Shown: positions 1 through 12,500, counted from the first letter of the stretch. The stretch: 64,000 nt of DNA from Tausonia pullulans (GCA_951802195.1 OX637627.1:248001-312000); one strand, 5' to 3'. The notes: a model not told the origin generated them from the sequence alone. Program-made: numbers and translations.

Positions 1-1645
1 TAGCATCATTTGGTGACCGAGTCCGATCAGACTCTTGTCTTCCGGGCTGGAGACGGAGGGTGTCAGAGGCGAAGAAACGCATTCGAGGCCGGAGAGATGG
101 GAAACGCACTTTTTAAGAATTTGCTGGTAGAGGTGAACGGCTTAAAAAAAAGAGATTGCGTCAGCTGACATTCGCCCGTCGAAACGCATAGTTGATACAC
201 ACGATCCCAGACGATGCTCCTATCGAGCGCCTCAAACGCGTTCTTCAACGCTAGCTTGACGTTCTCCGGGTCATTGGCCAGCAAGGCCGCCTCGGGCTCC
301 TTGCCCGTCTGATCACCGCCACCGAAGAGCCAGCTCTTCCATGAGGCGAGGTGGCTGATGGCCTGCTCGCGGGTTGGGGCTTTACCACTCCCGGGCGAGA
401 ACGCCGACTCGCCGTTGTTAATCGAAACGAGGGACGAGAGAGATAGGGCAATGGTCGGAAGGAGGGCGCGAGAGAGGAGCTGGGAAGTGTGATACCCCGA
501 GTGGCCGCTGAAGAGAACAGCAGACACATTCAGCTATTTCTTCGTGGTTAGTTGAGACATCGAGACGAACTCACTCAAAGACGGCAAAGAAGCACATACT
601 GTAATGCGATAGCATAGGTCAGAGTAATGACTTCCGACGACACCAGTCTCACGACTCACTCTCCATCCGGGCCCTGGACAATGACGTCCGCCTCGCGGTC
701 CTCGATCGGCTGGTTTGCAGCGAGAGCGTTGGTATCGTAGCGGACGACTGGGTTGCCTTCGCGCTCGAGAGTCGTGGAGCGGGCGTAGCGCTTAAATAGG
801 ATCTCCGTCCAGAGGGCGCTCTTGATGCGCCAAATGTCCTCTCGAATGTTCTTACGGTCTAGGTGATGCAAAGGCAGCTGTTGGTCAGCCCTTGTGTGCG
901 CACATGTGATTCCCGTCAATCCTCTGCGCCTTATTGTATCCTGCGATGCATTGCTCGAGTAATTCACTCACTTTCTTTGGTCGGAACCCTATGAGTGCCG
1001 CAGCAACGAAATCAGCACGCTGTCTTTCGAACGAAGGGCTGTAGGATAAACAGGATAACAAATGGGAGGCGGCCGTCACCAACGAATAACTCACCGAATC
1101 CTCGTCTTGTACGCATCCTCAGTATCTCCCGGTCGGCGCTCAACGCCCGTCGTCCCCTGCATCATGTCCCTGATGTCGTTGTACGCCAGGCCAAACAGTG
1201 CAAACGCAAGCCCGACCAAACCATACGGCTGGGCCTTCTTGAACCGACGATCCCACTTGTCCGCCCACTGGAGCTTGGCGATCTGCGCCTCTGTGAGCGG
1301 GACACCTGTTGAGGGGTCCACGGGTTTATTCTGGGAGAGCATGTACTGGAGCTGGCTCTGCTTGCCCGGTTTGAGCGCGTCCGCCTTAAGGAGGGCGGCG
1401 CTCGGACCGGACGCGGCGCCGAAGAGGTCGTTGAGTGTTCGGCGCTTGGGCTCGGGCTTGGACGATCCCGACGAAGGCGGTGATTGCCCTGGGCCACCAG
1501 GGATCTTGGGCGGAGGAACTCCCGAGTTGGCACGGACGGAAGCGAGCGAGGAGCGGTGAGCAATGGAAGATGACGACGACGACGAGCAGGCGACGAGACG
1601 CGATCTGGAGTTCGAGGCGAGCAGGCAACGCTGGCGGGTCGCCAT
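1..1645 (-). CDS. mitochondrial PP2C-type protein phosphatase (Ptc5/PDP-like), 3' end outside window
   Basis: Metal-dependent Ser/Thr phosphatase; relatives act in the mitochondrial matrix on pyruvate dehydrogenase. Exons read on the minus strand: 1645-1095, 1038-972, 850-660, 598-575 and 507 onward. The start MATRQRCLLAS opens an Arg/Ser-rich, acid-poor N-terminus like a mitochondrial presequence. A hydrophobic segment (YGLVGLAFALFGLAY) follows near residue 155. The PP2C core starts with VRYDTNALAANQPIEDREAD and reaches the metal motif CFFAVFDGHSGYHTS. That motif is assembled across a 24-nt exon (598-575), and the Asp codon of DGH is split by an intron. Splice phases are continuous through exon 5. 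The later PP2C metal-binding blocks lie left of position 1, so catalytic completeness cannot be judged. The start at 1645 is preferred over an in-frame ATG at 1753 because it opens the presequence-like stretch. The Ptc5-like assignment is by motif resemblance. Confidence 0.72.
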
Positions 1646-3100
1646 GCTGAGCGATGCGGAGCTAAAGTGGCGAGTGTTGGCGGAATGACCTGAGAGTGTC
1701 GGCTTCCTTGTGTCAGTTGAGTGAGCGGGAATGAGAGGCGAGAGATCAATCAATGAGACAAAGGTCGGACCGACCGCCTAGCTGGATTGGAGAGCTCGCC
1801 CATCATCGCCATGGCAACTACTTCGTAACCCGCCCCGCGTCCGACGACGACGTAAACCGGCGACGCGTCCAAGAGCGAGCGAGAGCGCCCTCGTCTCCTT
1901 CCCACCGACGACCACCAGCCCCAACCACCTCTCCTGGACTCAGCGTCTCCGGCTATCTGAACGGTCCAGGCATGATTGGCTGCATCATACCTCGCCGTGA
2001 GACCATGAATTATCGCTCGACGCTCCTTTCGACGGTCCAGACGGTCCAGATCTCTCCCCGCTGCCGAAGTGAAGCTCTTGCACGCTGGCCGGTGTCCTCC
2101 GTCTTCGCCTCGTGAGAGATTACAAGAAATGTCCGCTTCATATCCCGCCTTGGTACGTCTCCGTTGTCAAGAAGTGTCTCGGGGAGGTCGGGCCATGCGC
2201 GTAGGGCGCAAAGTGGGTCCGGGGAGGGAGGGAGGCAGGAGCGACACCTGGGGAGGCCGAGACCAGACCAACCACTCCTGGGCGAGGCAAAGGGAAACGA
2301 TGCCTCACCACCTAGCTAGAGTAGGGGAGTGGATGCATCCATCCGTCCATGTCTGTGGATAGCCTGTCTTGTCTCCAGGAAGCTGGACTGCAGCAGGAGG
2401 TGCCGCCTCGCCCCTCAGGCTCGGCCGAGGCGAACCAGCATGTTCGCTGGCTTCCACCCGTCTTTGCCCTGGGTTCGCCCGGACTGGGTCAAGCGCCCAT
2501 CCATGGTTTTCTGTCGTCTCCAGCTCATCCACCAGCTCATTCGGCAAGCTGGATGTACCCCGATATCATGTACTTTCCTGATCTCTTGGATGCGACGTCT
2601 GAGCCTGTATTGATGGGAAGCTGGGGTGGGATCGGCAGCGCCCGAAGGAAAGTCAGCGAAGGAGAGAGACGCCCGCCCTTGCCCTGCATTTCAAAGCATC
2701 TTTCTCCCGAGCAGCAACCCTCCTTTCATGTCAGTAGAGCAGGGCCACGCCCTGCCTTGCTCGCGACGAGAATGGATGGATGGAAGGACGCACAATGAGA
2801 GAGAGGGGCTGGTGCGCAGTCGACCCTCCCCCTTTGGTACCTCCCATTTCTCGATAAGGAACGACCCCAGGGTTCCATCCACCCCCGAAGACCAATGATA
2901 TGACCTCTGGGAGTTCGTCTATGACTTGGAAAAGTGGAACCGGGAGAGCGGCCAGCGCGCACCGGTCGTAAGACCGCAGCGCAGAGACGGGTCTCGTCGC
3001 TCTCGTTTCGCCTTGGTCTCCCAACTTCACCCTCTACCGTCACAAAGCCGAGAAGGCCACCCATCCATCCGAACACCCGTCGTTCAAGCCAGCCGGACCC
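1646..3100. other. divergent intergenic region, PP2C / HFI1
   Basis: About 1.45 kb between two divergently transcribed starts. It is rich in ATCC/GGAT-type simple motifs (for example around 2335-2350, 2770-2785 and 3061-3070) and C/T tracts. No ORF here has a family motif. It probably holds both promoters and the 5' UTRs. Confidence 0.5.
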
Positions 3101-5546
3101 ATGACACCCCCGTCGTCGCCCAGCAAGGCCGCCCATCCGCCGACAGCACCCTACCAGCGGATCGACACCCTGGCCATTGTGCGTCGACCTTACCTCACTC
3201 TCTCTGAGCCTTGGCTTCCCTGAGAGGATCCAGCCAGGCTGGAGCTCCCGCCGACCTCGTCTTCCCAGCTCTGCATCCATCCCCTTGCTGACCGAGACAT
3301 TTCCCGAATCCAGAAGCAGCGTCTTCACAATGCCCTCGGCCCTAACGGCCTGCCGTACTGGACGGCCCTCGTTGGCTTCCTGACGGGCAAGCTGGCGCGC
3401 GCGGAACTCGACGGCCTCGTCGATGGCTGGCTCGCCCGAGGCGAAGGAGACGCCCAAAGGCTCAGTAAGTACTCCTCTGTCGTATGGCCTTTCTTCTGGA
3501 TGGCGTGAATGCATGCCTCGACGACGGACGGTCTGGCTCTCTCTCCCCTCCTCGACGTCGGCCTCCTCCACCACGACAGGCCGCCTCGCTGCCTGACCCT
3601 GACGCACCAGAGGGCCCGGCCTCTCCCCGAACCCGTCCGCCTCATTCCCCTTCTCTGCTTCATCCTCCTCCATCCACTGGACTTGACCCGCCCATTCGCA
3701 TCTCTCGACCCCTGGCCGAGCCCATCCACCCTTCCCTCGCTTGGACCTGTCTCTTTCCTCACCCGCGCAAGCGGCGCGCGCCGCCTCTCTTGGCCGGCTC
3801 AGGGCCCGCGCTGGAGCCCCGTCGTCAAGGCAAAAGGGCGCGTGGTAGATGGGGGTTACATGACCTCCAATCTTCCCCCGCCGTTGTCTATCTCCCATCT
3901 CTGCCAGTCTCGCGCCTGCTTTCGGCGTCCGCAGCAATCGTCATCTCCCCCTTTGTGTTTTTCAAGAACGCTGACTCGACTTTTCCTGCAGTCCCCCTCC
4001 ACAACCAGCTCATCATCGCCCTAATCTCCAACGCTTCCAACGGCGCCACCTCGGCCCTCCCGTCCGCCCCGAACTCAGCCAACAAACGACCACGGCCAGA
4101 CGACCCAACTCCCTACGGAGCCAAGCGGCGTGTCCTCGGCTGGGTTCTCGGCCTGCCTCGGCGGGAGAGGGAGCGTATCCTTCGTCTAAGCGCCGGGGAG
4201 GAGAGCGACGACGACGCCGCCCATGGCGCTGAGGACGACGAGCGGCATCGTGCGAGGAGGAAGTCGGGCGCTGGGTGGATTGGAGGCGTCGAGCTCTCAA
4301 GAGAGAGGATCGGCGTTGCAGAGGCGTCTGCGAAGGGTGCCGAGGTGGCTGGGGCGCGAGCAAAGACCGAGCCCTCGACCCCAACAGGTGTGTTCCTTCT
4401 CCGGTCCGCATGGAGCAATGACGTCCAACATGTCTTTTTTCTGATGCCTGGCGATGATTCAGCAGCAGCAGCAGCAGCAGCAGCATCCAACCAGATCCTG
4501 CACCCCGTCCCGACGGCAGTCGACTCGCGATACCTTCCATCACATGATCAGGTCCGCGATCGTATCGCGCGTGCTGCATCGACCGAGTCTGGCCTCGAGG
4601 GTGGCGCTGGTGCTGGTACCGGGCGATATCTTGGCCTCGGGCTCGAGGTACGTCGTCTAGCCCATTCTCAACTCGTTTCGTTACTAGGTAGCTGCGCTGA
4701 CAGAGCTTTCCCTCGTCAGAGCCACGTCCGCTCCCTTCTCACGAGCCAGCTCCAGTTGCATCGCTCGAACCTACACCAGACGCCCACAGTACACAGCTCT
4801 GCTGCCCCTCCTCCTTTGTCCTTGAAATCCTCCGCCTTCACTCCTCCACCCGCCTCTCCCAAGTCCCACGCTGCCGCCCCTCCTTCGCCAGCCCTCTCGA
4901 CCTCTTCCTCCATGCACACCGCCGCCTCCACCTCCTCCGTCGCCACTCCCTCTGCCTCAGCCTACCCTCCCACTCCGCCGTCCCATCTCTCTCTCCCACG
5001 CCTCGCGGGCCTCTTCACTCGCGCCCCGGACGCTGTCCTCCCTCGAGGCGCGCTTGTCCGCCGCGTCGGTGCCGGCCTCATGCTCGACGACGATATCTCT
5101 GTCGACTCCTTCTCTGACGATGATGACGACGACGACGCGGATGACGAAGACGACCCCATGGATGGTGGCAGCGGCGAGGGGGGTGCAAAGGATGACGCCG
5201 CCGCGGCCTCCGCCAAACGTCGCACCTGCCGACGGGACGCTCTCGATGAAGCAAGACACGACGACGACGGTGGTTGGCGCGGTATTTGGCGTGACCAAGA
5301 GCGCGAGAGGAGGAGTTACGGCGGGCTTAGGCTCATTGGCGCTCCTGGGGAGGAGTTTGTTTTACCTGGTGCGAAGGAGGGCGCAGGTGAGGAGACGGGC
5401 GAGAGCAAGGAGAAGAAAAAGTGAGTCCATTTCTCCCACTCTTCTATCCTGCTTGTTTGAGTGTCTGACCATGGATTTCATTTCGCAGGGAGCACGCCTA
5501 CGACTACGTCGACCCCCGCGCGATACTCGACTCGATCCTCGGTTGA
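3101..5546 (+). CDS. HFI1: SAGA complex subunit Hfi1/Ada1 (SAGA-Tad1 domain)
   Basis: Structural subunit of the SAGA transcriptional coactivator complex, nuclear. Six exons: 3101-3178, 3314-3464, 3992-4387, 4463-4647, 4720-5420 and 5489-5546. Total 1569 nt, 522 residues, all phases consistent. The SAGA-Tad1 region spans residues 20-90: RIDTLAI, then LHNALGPNGLPYWTALVGFL and LARAELDGLVDGWL, then HNQLIIALISNAS. A PKRR-like basic stretch follows (ANKRPRPDD, YGAKRRVLGW). The middle is low-complexity Pro/Ser/Ala. Near the C-terminus are RLAGLFTRAPDAVLPRGAL and an Asp-rich run (5095-5155), and the last exon ends YVDPRAILDSILG. Exon 4 begins inside a CAG repeat that serves as its own splice acceptor and encodes polyalanine. 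The 527-nt intron 2 is unusually long for this window. Identification is secure for the N-terminal domain. Confidence 0.88.
4460..4483 (+). repeat. (CAG)8 repeat at the intron 3 acceptor of HFI1
   Basis: Eight CAG triplets in a row, then CAT. The first CAG is the predicted 3' splice site and the other seven encode alanine in the GCA phase. Every triplet could serve as an acceptor without changing frame. Confidence 0.8.
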
Positions 5547-6326
5547 TCGCTCGCTCCTCTGCTGCCTCTCTCTCCTTGCCTGTAACGCCTCTGCTCTCCC
5601 CCATCTCTTTCTCCTTGTGAACGAACCACTTGTTTCCCCTCTGCTGTCACACACCTTATCTCCTTTCTCTCCGCTCGCTCGAATGTGTTGCACGACTTCC
5701 CCCATCCTTCTTATGCATCTCTCGTCCCCTTCTCCCGCTCTACCAAAACGACCTCTTCAACTTTTCATGTCAACTTTGCCTATTCTTACATAAGGAACTT
5801 CTCCCTCTTCATCTCTCATCATTTCTCGCTTGACTCCAATTGTATGCGCGCGCGGACGCGCTCGCTTTGCCCTCCAATTCCTCCTTCCTCTCTCTTTCTC
5901 TCCCTCTCTCGTTACGTCGAGAAACAGTGTCGTCATATTGCAATCTCTTTCCACTTGTTCTCATTGTTGTCGATGGAGGAGTATGAACGTTGCTGACTCG
6001 CCCCTTCCTGCCGTGGCCTGAAGGAGAGCTGTCTTCGCGCGATCATCCGCCGAATCCGTCTTGACTTCATCGAATGGCCGTTTGCGTCCCTCTCCATCTC
6101 TTGCTTGCTTGGGCTTGGGTTATTTGGCCTTCGTTGAGCCAAATGCTTCGGTCTCTTTCTCCGGCAGTCTTTTGCTAAGATCCCGCTTCGAATACTCCAT
6201 CCAGCCCGCTTGCTCGCGTCTCTTTTCTTCCAGCCCACACATCATGCTCAGGAAGACAGAGTTTGGGTGCTTCGGTGTACTAATCCGAGGAGCCATGTGC
6301 ATAAAGAGAAGACGAGGTTCCCATCC
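5547..6326. other. convergent 3' intergenic region, HFI1 / RPL35
   Basis: About 780 bp between two convergent stops, strongly pyrimidine-rich on the plus strand (repeated CTCTCT/TTTCTC blocks). Short ORFs here carry no family motif. It probably contains both 3' UTRs and polyadenylation regions. Confidence 0.5.
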
Positions 6327-6443
6327 TTAGGCCTTGACGGCGAACTCTGCAGAGGCACATCCAAGAGAAGACTTCGTCAGGACGGCTGCTCCCCACAACC
6401 CCAACCATGGTGCCGAAACCAGCGAGAATGACTCACTCCTGAG

Positions 6444-6481
<38 letters not shown>

Positions 6482-7061
6482 CCTTGGCCTTCTCGCCCTT
6501 GGTGAGCCGCCTCCGGATCGCGCGGGTCTTCTTGTAGCGGAGGTCGAGGGGGAGGTACTTCGCGTCCTTGTAGAACTCGCGGAGGTTGTCACGCTGCTTC
6601 TTGTTGATGACGGTGAGGACGCGGGCGATCGACTTGCGGACGGCAGAGCTGTGGAGGGAAAAGGTCGGCGGTGGAGAGAGAGCGGGAAGGGAAGGGGGAG
6701 AGCGAGAGCGACGGCGAGGAGAGAGGCACGACAACGGGTCGCAGGTTGGTACAACGGCGAGAGCAGCGAATGAAGAGAGAGGGAGATTGGATGGATGAGG
6801 TCGGCGAAGCAGCGGAGGGCGGCGGAAAGAGCGAGAGGTAGCGAAACGAGAGGTCGTCGGTCAGTCCTGCACCCCTCTTTAACTCCAGGCTCGACTCGAC
6901 GCGCAGACGAACATCTTGGTGAGCTTAGCAGCGGATCCACCAGCGATCTTCTGGGTCTTCAGGCTGAGGAGCTCGGCCTTGAGCTCGACGAGCTGCTTGG
7001 AGAGGTCGGCCTTGTTCTTCGAGACGAGCTCGTGCGCGCGGACTTTGCCGGAGGAGGACAT
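6327..7061 (-). CDS. RPL35: 60S ribosomal protein L35 (uL29)
   Basis: Large-subunit ribosomal protein located near the polypeptide exit tunnel. Three exons on the minus strand: 7061-6913, 6648-6437 and 6346-6327. They give 381 nt, 126 residues, close to the family length. Start [17 protein letters not shown]. The hallmark helices are [19 protein letters not shown] and [16 protein letters not shown], followed by [18 protein letters not shown]. The last exon restores the conserved end KFAVKA. The first intron splits the KLTKI-SAVRKS segment and uses a GTTCGT donor. The last exon is only 20 nt including the stop. The upstream sequence on the coding strand is C/T-rich and ends in CTGCAG just before the ATG, so an additional 5' UTR intron is possible. 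Confidence 0.93.
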
Positions 7062-8617
7062 GGCTTGCTGCAGGAGGGTGGACGGACGCGCGCGCGAAGA
7101 ACGTAAGGTGAGAAGGAGACAGAGGTCCAACGTCAGCTACTGATGTATGGAAGAAAGACATCCTCCCCCAGCCAGGGCGAGACCGCCGCCTGGTAAAAGG
7201 AGAGGGGACGAAGGGTCCAGAGGCTGAAAGAAGGAAGGGAGAGAATGCAGAGAAGCAGAGGAGAGGGCAGACACAGAGCCTGCCTCTATGCAGACCGCGG
7301 CCGCCCTGTCCGAGCAGACAGAGGATACTCCTCTGCCAGACGGACAACGGGTCTCTTACGAGGCAATCTTCGAGCTCGCTCCCTAAGACAGTACGAGGGA
7401 CGCCAGACGGCGTGGCCCAAGTGTCGCAAGCTCGAAATCTTGCCTCGCCGCGTCCTGCCTTCCTCTCTGCTTGTCTGCCTCTTCCGGACCCCCCTTGAGC
7501 GCTCCGGCCCGCCTGCCCTCCCTTCTCCTGCCTGGCGGTGGCCCCTCCCGTTGCGACGGTCGACAATGGCTTGGGAGAGGGCGACGGCAGGGAAGAGGGG
7601 ACGGGAGAGAGGCGAGCCCGACCTGGGAGGCGGCGAGGGCGGAGGGAGGGAGGAGGACTAACAGGGATGGGGCGGGCGAAGACGACGGGGAGAAGACGGC
7701 GCTGACCTCTCGCCTTCTCGACCCAGAGGGCGAAAATCCACAGGCGCCCGCCCGCGCCCAGCTGCGGACAGACCCCTCGCCGCCCGCCGTCTCTGCTGTG
7801 TGTGCGGCCGGACCGTGTTGAGGTGGCGGTGGCCTTGTCTTTCCTCTGGAGTGAGTGGACTCTCACCTCTGGGAAAACGACGTCTGGTGTGTCTCTCGGC
7901 CTTCAGCTGCCTTTCTCCTCCGATTCTATCATCCTTGGCTTCATCGGTTCGCTCGTTCGCGCGCGCACGCTTCGGAGCCTCAACGAGGCCTGCTCCTCTT
8001 TCGTTCATCGGCCAGAACTCCTGGATCCCACATTCCAAGGTCGACGGCCTTGAAACGGCTTCGTAGATCTGCACCGACAACATCGCATTCGAAGCGAGTT
8101 CTCATACCACCGCTACTCGACCCTCTGCAGTACAGTCTCACCTTTGCGCAGTGGATCGCGTACGTTGCCCTGGCCAGGTTCAAGATTAGCGCCAGCCTGG
8201 CTTATCCTCCCTGAGAGTGACGATGGGCTGGTGGTGATGAATAGGGTGCGTGCGGAGGCGCATCACAGTCCCTGCCCAGCGCTGGCGGCGCGCTCGTTCC
8301 ATTCTTTGCCCTTCTCATCTTCGATGGACAGACCGCCACATAAGCGATCGCTCTGCGCCAAATGCTGCTCCAGCATCTTGTCAAGTGAGAGGGACTGGAG
8401 ATGGGATGACCAGTCTGGAGCTTCAAGGGGGAGAGGTGCACAGATATATCACGAAGAGTCGGAGATGCTTTCTTCCCCTACCCCCCTTTCGGTGGTGACT
8501 GCCCCTCCTGAGTGCGCTCGGACATCGATCATCTTGGTTCGGAGGGGACGTCCATATTTGCCCGCTGGGTCAGACTCAAACCTCCATTAGTTATATCACT
8601 CTCTCGTGTTCCTCGCC
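7062..8617. other. divergent intergenic region, RPL35 / secreted protein gene
   Basis: 1.56 kb, rich in purine or pyrimidine blocks and CGCG. It holds long open frames on both strands (for example a 313-codon minus frame) that are low-complexity Arg/Pro/Ser and have no motif. I see no gene. It probably carries the RPL35 promoter and leader and the promoter of the secreted-protein gene. Confidence 0.45.
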
Positions 8618-9159
8618 ATGCAGCTCTCCTTCGCGCCCCTTGCTCTTCTCGCCGTCGTGTTTCTCCCGGCGACAATCCAAGGTGAGAGATCCCTGCCTGC
8701 GCGGCCTGCCTTTTCCTCTTCTCCTCTTCATCCTCACTCGAGTCTGACCATCGCCTGCTCTATCTTCAGCTAAGCCGGTAGCTTGCGCTCCGTGGAAGTG
8801 TCACTACAGTGCGTCCTCCTTCCTCTTCTGGCGTGGAACTGGAATTAGCAACCCATCACCTCCCGAATGCCCTCAACCAATCTCGCCTCCAATAGGGAGA
8901 CCCTGAGGACTCAAGCCTTATCTCCTTCCTTGACGCTGACACCGCCTTGTTTAAACCACCTTCATGACAAAAACAGAGGGTTGCTGCAAAGGCGTCGCCG
9001 GATACATCGACTGCAAGGAGATGGATGGAGGGTGAGTCCCCTAAAACGAGAAGGAGAGGAGACAAGCTGACCAGTTGTCACCTGTGGACCGTGCGTCATC
9101 GGTATCGAAGGGGTGGGATTTCTTGGGCTGGGTGGGCTGGCTGCAAGGAGGAGATCTAG
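8618..9159 (+). CDS. small secreted cysteine-rich protein (effector-like), 3' exon uncertain
   Basis: Predicted secreted protein of about 80 residues, assembled from short exons: 8618-8681, 8770-8808, 8977-9031 and 9075 onward. Residues 1-22 form a textbook signal peptide (MQLSFAPLALLAVVFLP, then ATIQA) with a likely cleavage before KPVACAPW. The mature part has closely spaced cysteines: ACAPWKCHYKGCCKGVAGY, then IDCKEMDGG. The first three exons are phase-consistent. The fourth is not settled: the only obvious acceptor (9073-9074) gives a frame ending with TAG at 9157-9159. The frame reading VTCGPCVIGIEGVGFLG to a stop at 9161-9163 looks more protein-like but is out of phase. No family was recognised. 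Secretion and a disulfide-stabilised fold are inferred; function is unknown. Confidence 0.6.
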
Positions 9160-9589
9160 ATAGGTAAAAGGGGGTAGAAATGTGGGATCGCTGTTCTATT
9201 AACTACTGTATCAAAAGGACTTGTGTTCAACGTTGTGGCGCGCGCGCGTAAGGTTGGGAGATGCTAGGTTGCGACTCTCATCGACCGTCGAATATAGAAG
9301 CAATGTTCGTCGTTGTGAAAGAGGGAGGATCAGACATGATCTATATTGATGGTGGCTGAGGCTTGTCTGGCCGACGCGTCGAAGACATGGGCAGAAGAGG
9401 AGGGCACGCGCCTGACGTTTGTTTTCCTCGCGCACCGGACCGTCCTCCCCCCTTCCCTCTCAACCATCAGCCCGACCACCCCTTGTCTCCCCTCCCCTCC
9501 GAGCCTCTGCTCTACTCCAAGTTGCAAACGAGACATCCCCAGCCCCTTCTCCCCCTACGCCTTGCTTTCTTTCCCCGCTACCACCTCCA
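9160..9589 (+). other. intergenic region upstream of kinesin-5
   Basis: 430 bp between the secreted-protein gene and the kinesin start. It contains GCGCGCGCG near 9240 and C/T-rich leader sequence from 9440. An in-frame ATG at 9419 would extend the kinesin, but I prefer 9590. Confidence 0.4.
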
Positions 9590-12500
9590 ATGTCCACCGC
9601 CCGTCGAGGGCCCACGTCGAGGACGTCGAGGATAGTCTCGGCGTCGTCGTCCCTCAACCAACACGCCACCGCCTCCGGCCGGATGGATCCTCCTCCTCCG
9701 CCCGGCTCATCCAGGATCGCCCGCCCCGCATCCGCTCTGAGCCTCAACTCGTCTCAATCTGGCCGGGGCGGCGTCGATGAAGAGCTTTCATCGGTCGCGC
9801 CTGCTGAACGAGGGCCAAGGAAGGCAAAGGCGGCGGTAGGAGGGACCGCGTCTTCTAGCAAGAGCGGCGCAAGCAAGAAAGAGGACGGAGAGGGAGGTGA
9901 TGTCAACATTGAGGTTGTGTTGCGCTGCCGGTGAGTCTCAGAGGCTTTAGATAATGGATGGATGGATGTGGCCAGGGTGCGGTGCCCGTGCTCTTACTGT
10001 TACAGTAGAGCGAGCGAGAGCTTGTCGCGTCGCCGCCGCCTCGGAACTCGCTTGATGGCGGACGAGTTCCATACCATCTAGTCGCTGACTTACTTTGGTT
10101 TTCTCTAGCGGCCGCTCTTCCAAGGAGATCGCCGAAAATTCGCCCATCATCGTCTCGACGTCCGGCGCCGTCGGCGACTCCATCTCGATCGAGACGGCCC
10201 CACTGTCGACGGTGGTACCTTCCATCACGTCGGTCACTCCCACGCGGACATACAACTTTGACAAGGTTTTTGGACCCGAGGCAGACCAGGCCATGGTCTT
10301 TGACCAGGTCGTCAAGAACACGCTCGACGAGGTCATGCAGGGCTACAACTGCACCATCTTTGCCTATGGCCAGACGGGAACGGGCAAGACGTGAGTCGTT
10401 GGCTGGAACGAGTGAGAAGACTGAGAAATAGTTCGCTGACACCGCCCGCTTCTGCTTCTGTTACCTAGGCACACCATGCAGGGAGACCTCGTCCCCTCGG
10501 TCCTCGGCGCGCCTTCCGCCGACGCCGGAATCGTTCCTCGAACGCTCCACCGGCTCTTCAGCCTGCTCGAGTCGTCGCGAGCCGAGTACTCCGTCAAGAT
10601 CTCCTTCGTCGAGCTGTACAACGAGGAGATCCGCGACTTGCTTGCCCACGAATCCCACCCGCACCACGGAAGCGCTGCAGGTGGATCTGGAGGCGGGCAG
10701 GTCGGTGGGCTCAAGATCTTCGAAGATCCGAACCCTAGAGGTCGGGGAGTCCTCATTCAGGGGCTTGAGGAGTGCGGTGTCAACCAGGCCAAGGATGGCA
10801 TTGAGTTGCTGAGGAAGGGAAGCGCCCGGAGAGAGACTGGCGAGACACTCATGAATAAGACATCTTCGTGAGTCATTCCTTTTCCTAGTGCTTGAGGCCC
10901 AATGGGATTGTCCTAACTTGTTCTCCTCCCACTAGGCGCTCGCATTCCATCTTCTCGATCACCGTCCACATTAAGGAGTCGTCGGCGACGGGCGAGGACC
11001 TCCTCAAGGTCGGCAAGTTTAACCTCGTCGACCTGGCTGGATCCGAGAACATCGGCCGGTCCGGTGCCGAGGATAAGCGTGCTCGCGAGGCCGGCATGAT
11101 CAATCAGAGTCTTCTCACGCTCGGACGAGTCATCAACGCGCTCGTCGACCGGGGCAAGCATATCCCGTACCGGTCAGTTCCGGGTTAGAGCTGCTGCCAT
11201 TGAAATCCAGCTGCTAAATGTTGAGTTTCTCTCATAGTGAGTCCAAGCTCACGCGGCTACTCCAAGACTCTCTCGGGGGACATACCAAGACTAGGATCAT
11301 CGCGACTATCTCGCCATCGAGGACGAATCTCGAGGAGACGCTCTCGACGCTCGATTACGCCACTCGGGCGACCAAGATCATGAACAAGCCTGAAGTAAAC
11401 CAACGGATGACCAAGGGCGCCCTTATCAAGGAGTATGTCATGGAGATCGAGCGACTCAAAGCGGACCTGCTGGTGAGCGAGCGCGTCGCGGCTACTCTCA
11501 ACTTTCACGAGCGAGATGACTGAACTTGCGTGTCTATTCTCAGGCTTCGCGCGAAAAGAACGGCATCTTCCTTTCTCAAGAGTCGTGGTCCGAGATCACG
11601 AAGGACAACGAGCTCCGCCGGACGCAGACCGAGGAGGCCAAATCGCGCGAAATCATCCTTGAGCACAAGATCAACAACCTCACGAGCGAGCTCAAGGACC
11701 AAATGACGCTCTTCCTCACGACCGATTCGGACCTTAAGATGACGCGCGGCGAGCTATCAATCAAGGTCGAGGAGCTCATCCAGAAGGAGCGCGAGCTCCT
11801 CGGCGTCCGTGACGAGCTCGACGTCGAGAGGGTCGTCAGCGGAGCCTTTGAGAGAGGCGAGCGCAAGCTCGACGGCGTCGCTGGAAGCCTCAAGTCTGTC
11901 GCCAAGGCGAGCCTCGGAGACCTCGATGGAGTCTTTAGCAAGCTCGGTGGGTGACCTCCTCACCTTCTTCTCACACGGCGGAGAGAGAGATGCCCAGTCG
12001 CTGACGAACCGCTCTCATGCAGACCGCAAGGCCAACGTCCTGCACAGCAACGCCTCCTCAGCCGCCAAGTTCGGTACCTCAACGACGCAGACGACAACGA
12101 GTCTCAGCGCCCGACTTGTTGAGTTCCAGCGCTCACAGGAAAGCCTTACATCGACCATGTCTCTCTCAGTCGAGGAGTTTCGCGACCGGAATTTAGTTGT
12201 GAATCTATAAGTCTCTTATGATCCCTTCCATCAGTCACTGATTGGCCTTGTCTCCCTCTCAGCTCCTCCAGACCCAGCTTGCCTCTCTCGACAGTTACCT
12301 CCAGTCTCTCGCGGAGGGAGCTGCGGCTGTCGGTGGCGTCATAGACGACTCTACTGCGGAGCGGAAAGCGTTCACCGATGTCGTCCAGCAGGCGCGTGCT
12401 TCAATTCAAGCTTCGCTCAACTCGTGGTCGGCCGGTCTCAAGGAAGACCTCAGCTCGAGAACCCGCTCTCTGCGTGAGCAAACGGAGGAGCATCTCGCGG

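Noticed and set aside
2726-3937. 403-codon minus-strand frame across the HFI1 5' half
   Set aside because: It lies antisense to three phase-consistent HFI1 exons, is Arg/Gly-rich low complexity and carries no family motif. GC-rich DNA gives such frames by chance.
6925-7866. 313-codon minus-strand frame upstream of RPL35
   Set aside because: It ends in RPL35 exon 1 read in the wrong frame, and is Pro/Arg/Ser-rich with no motif.
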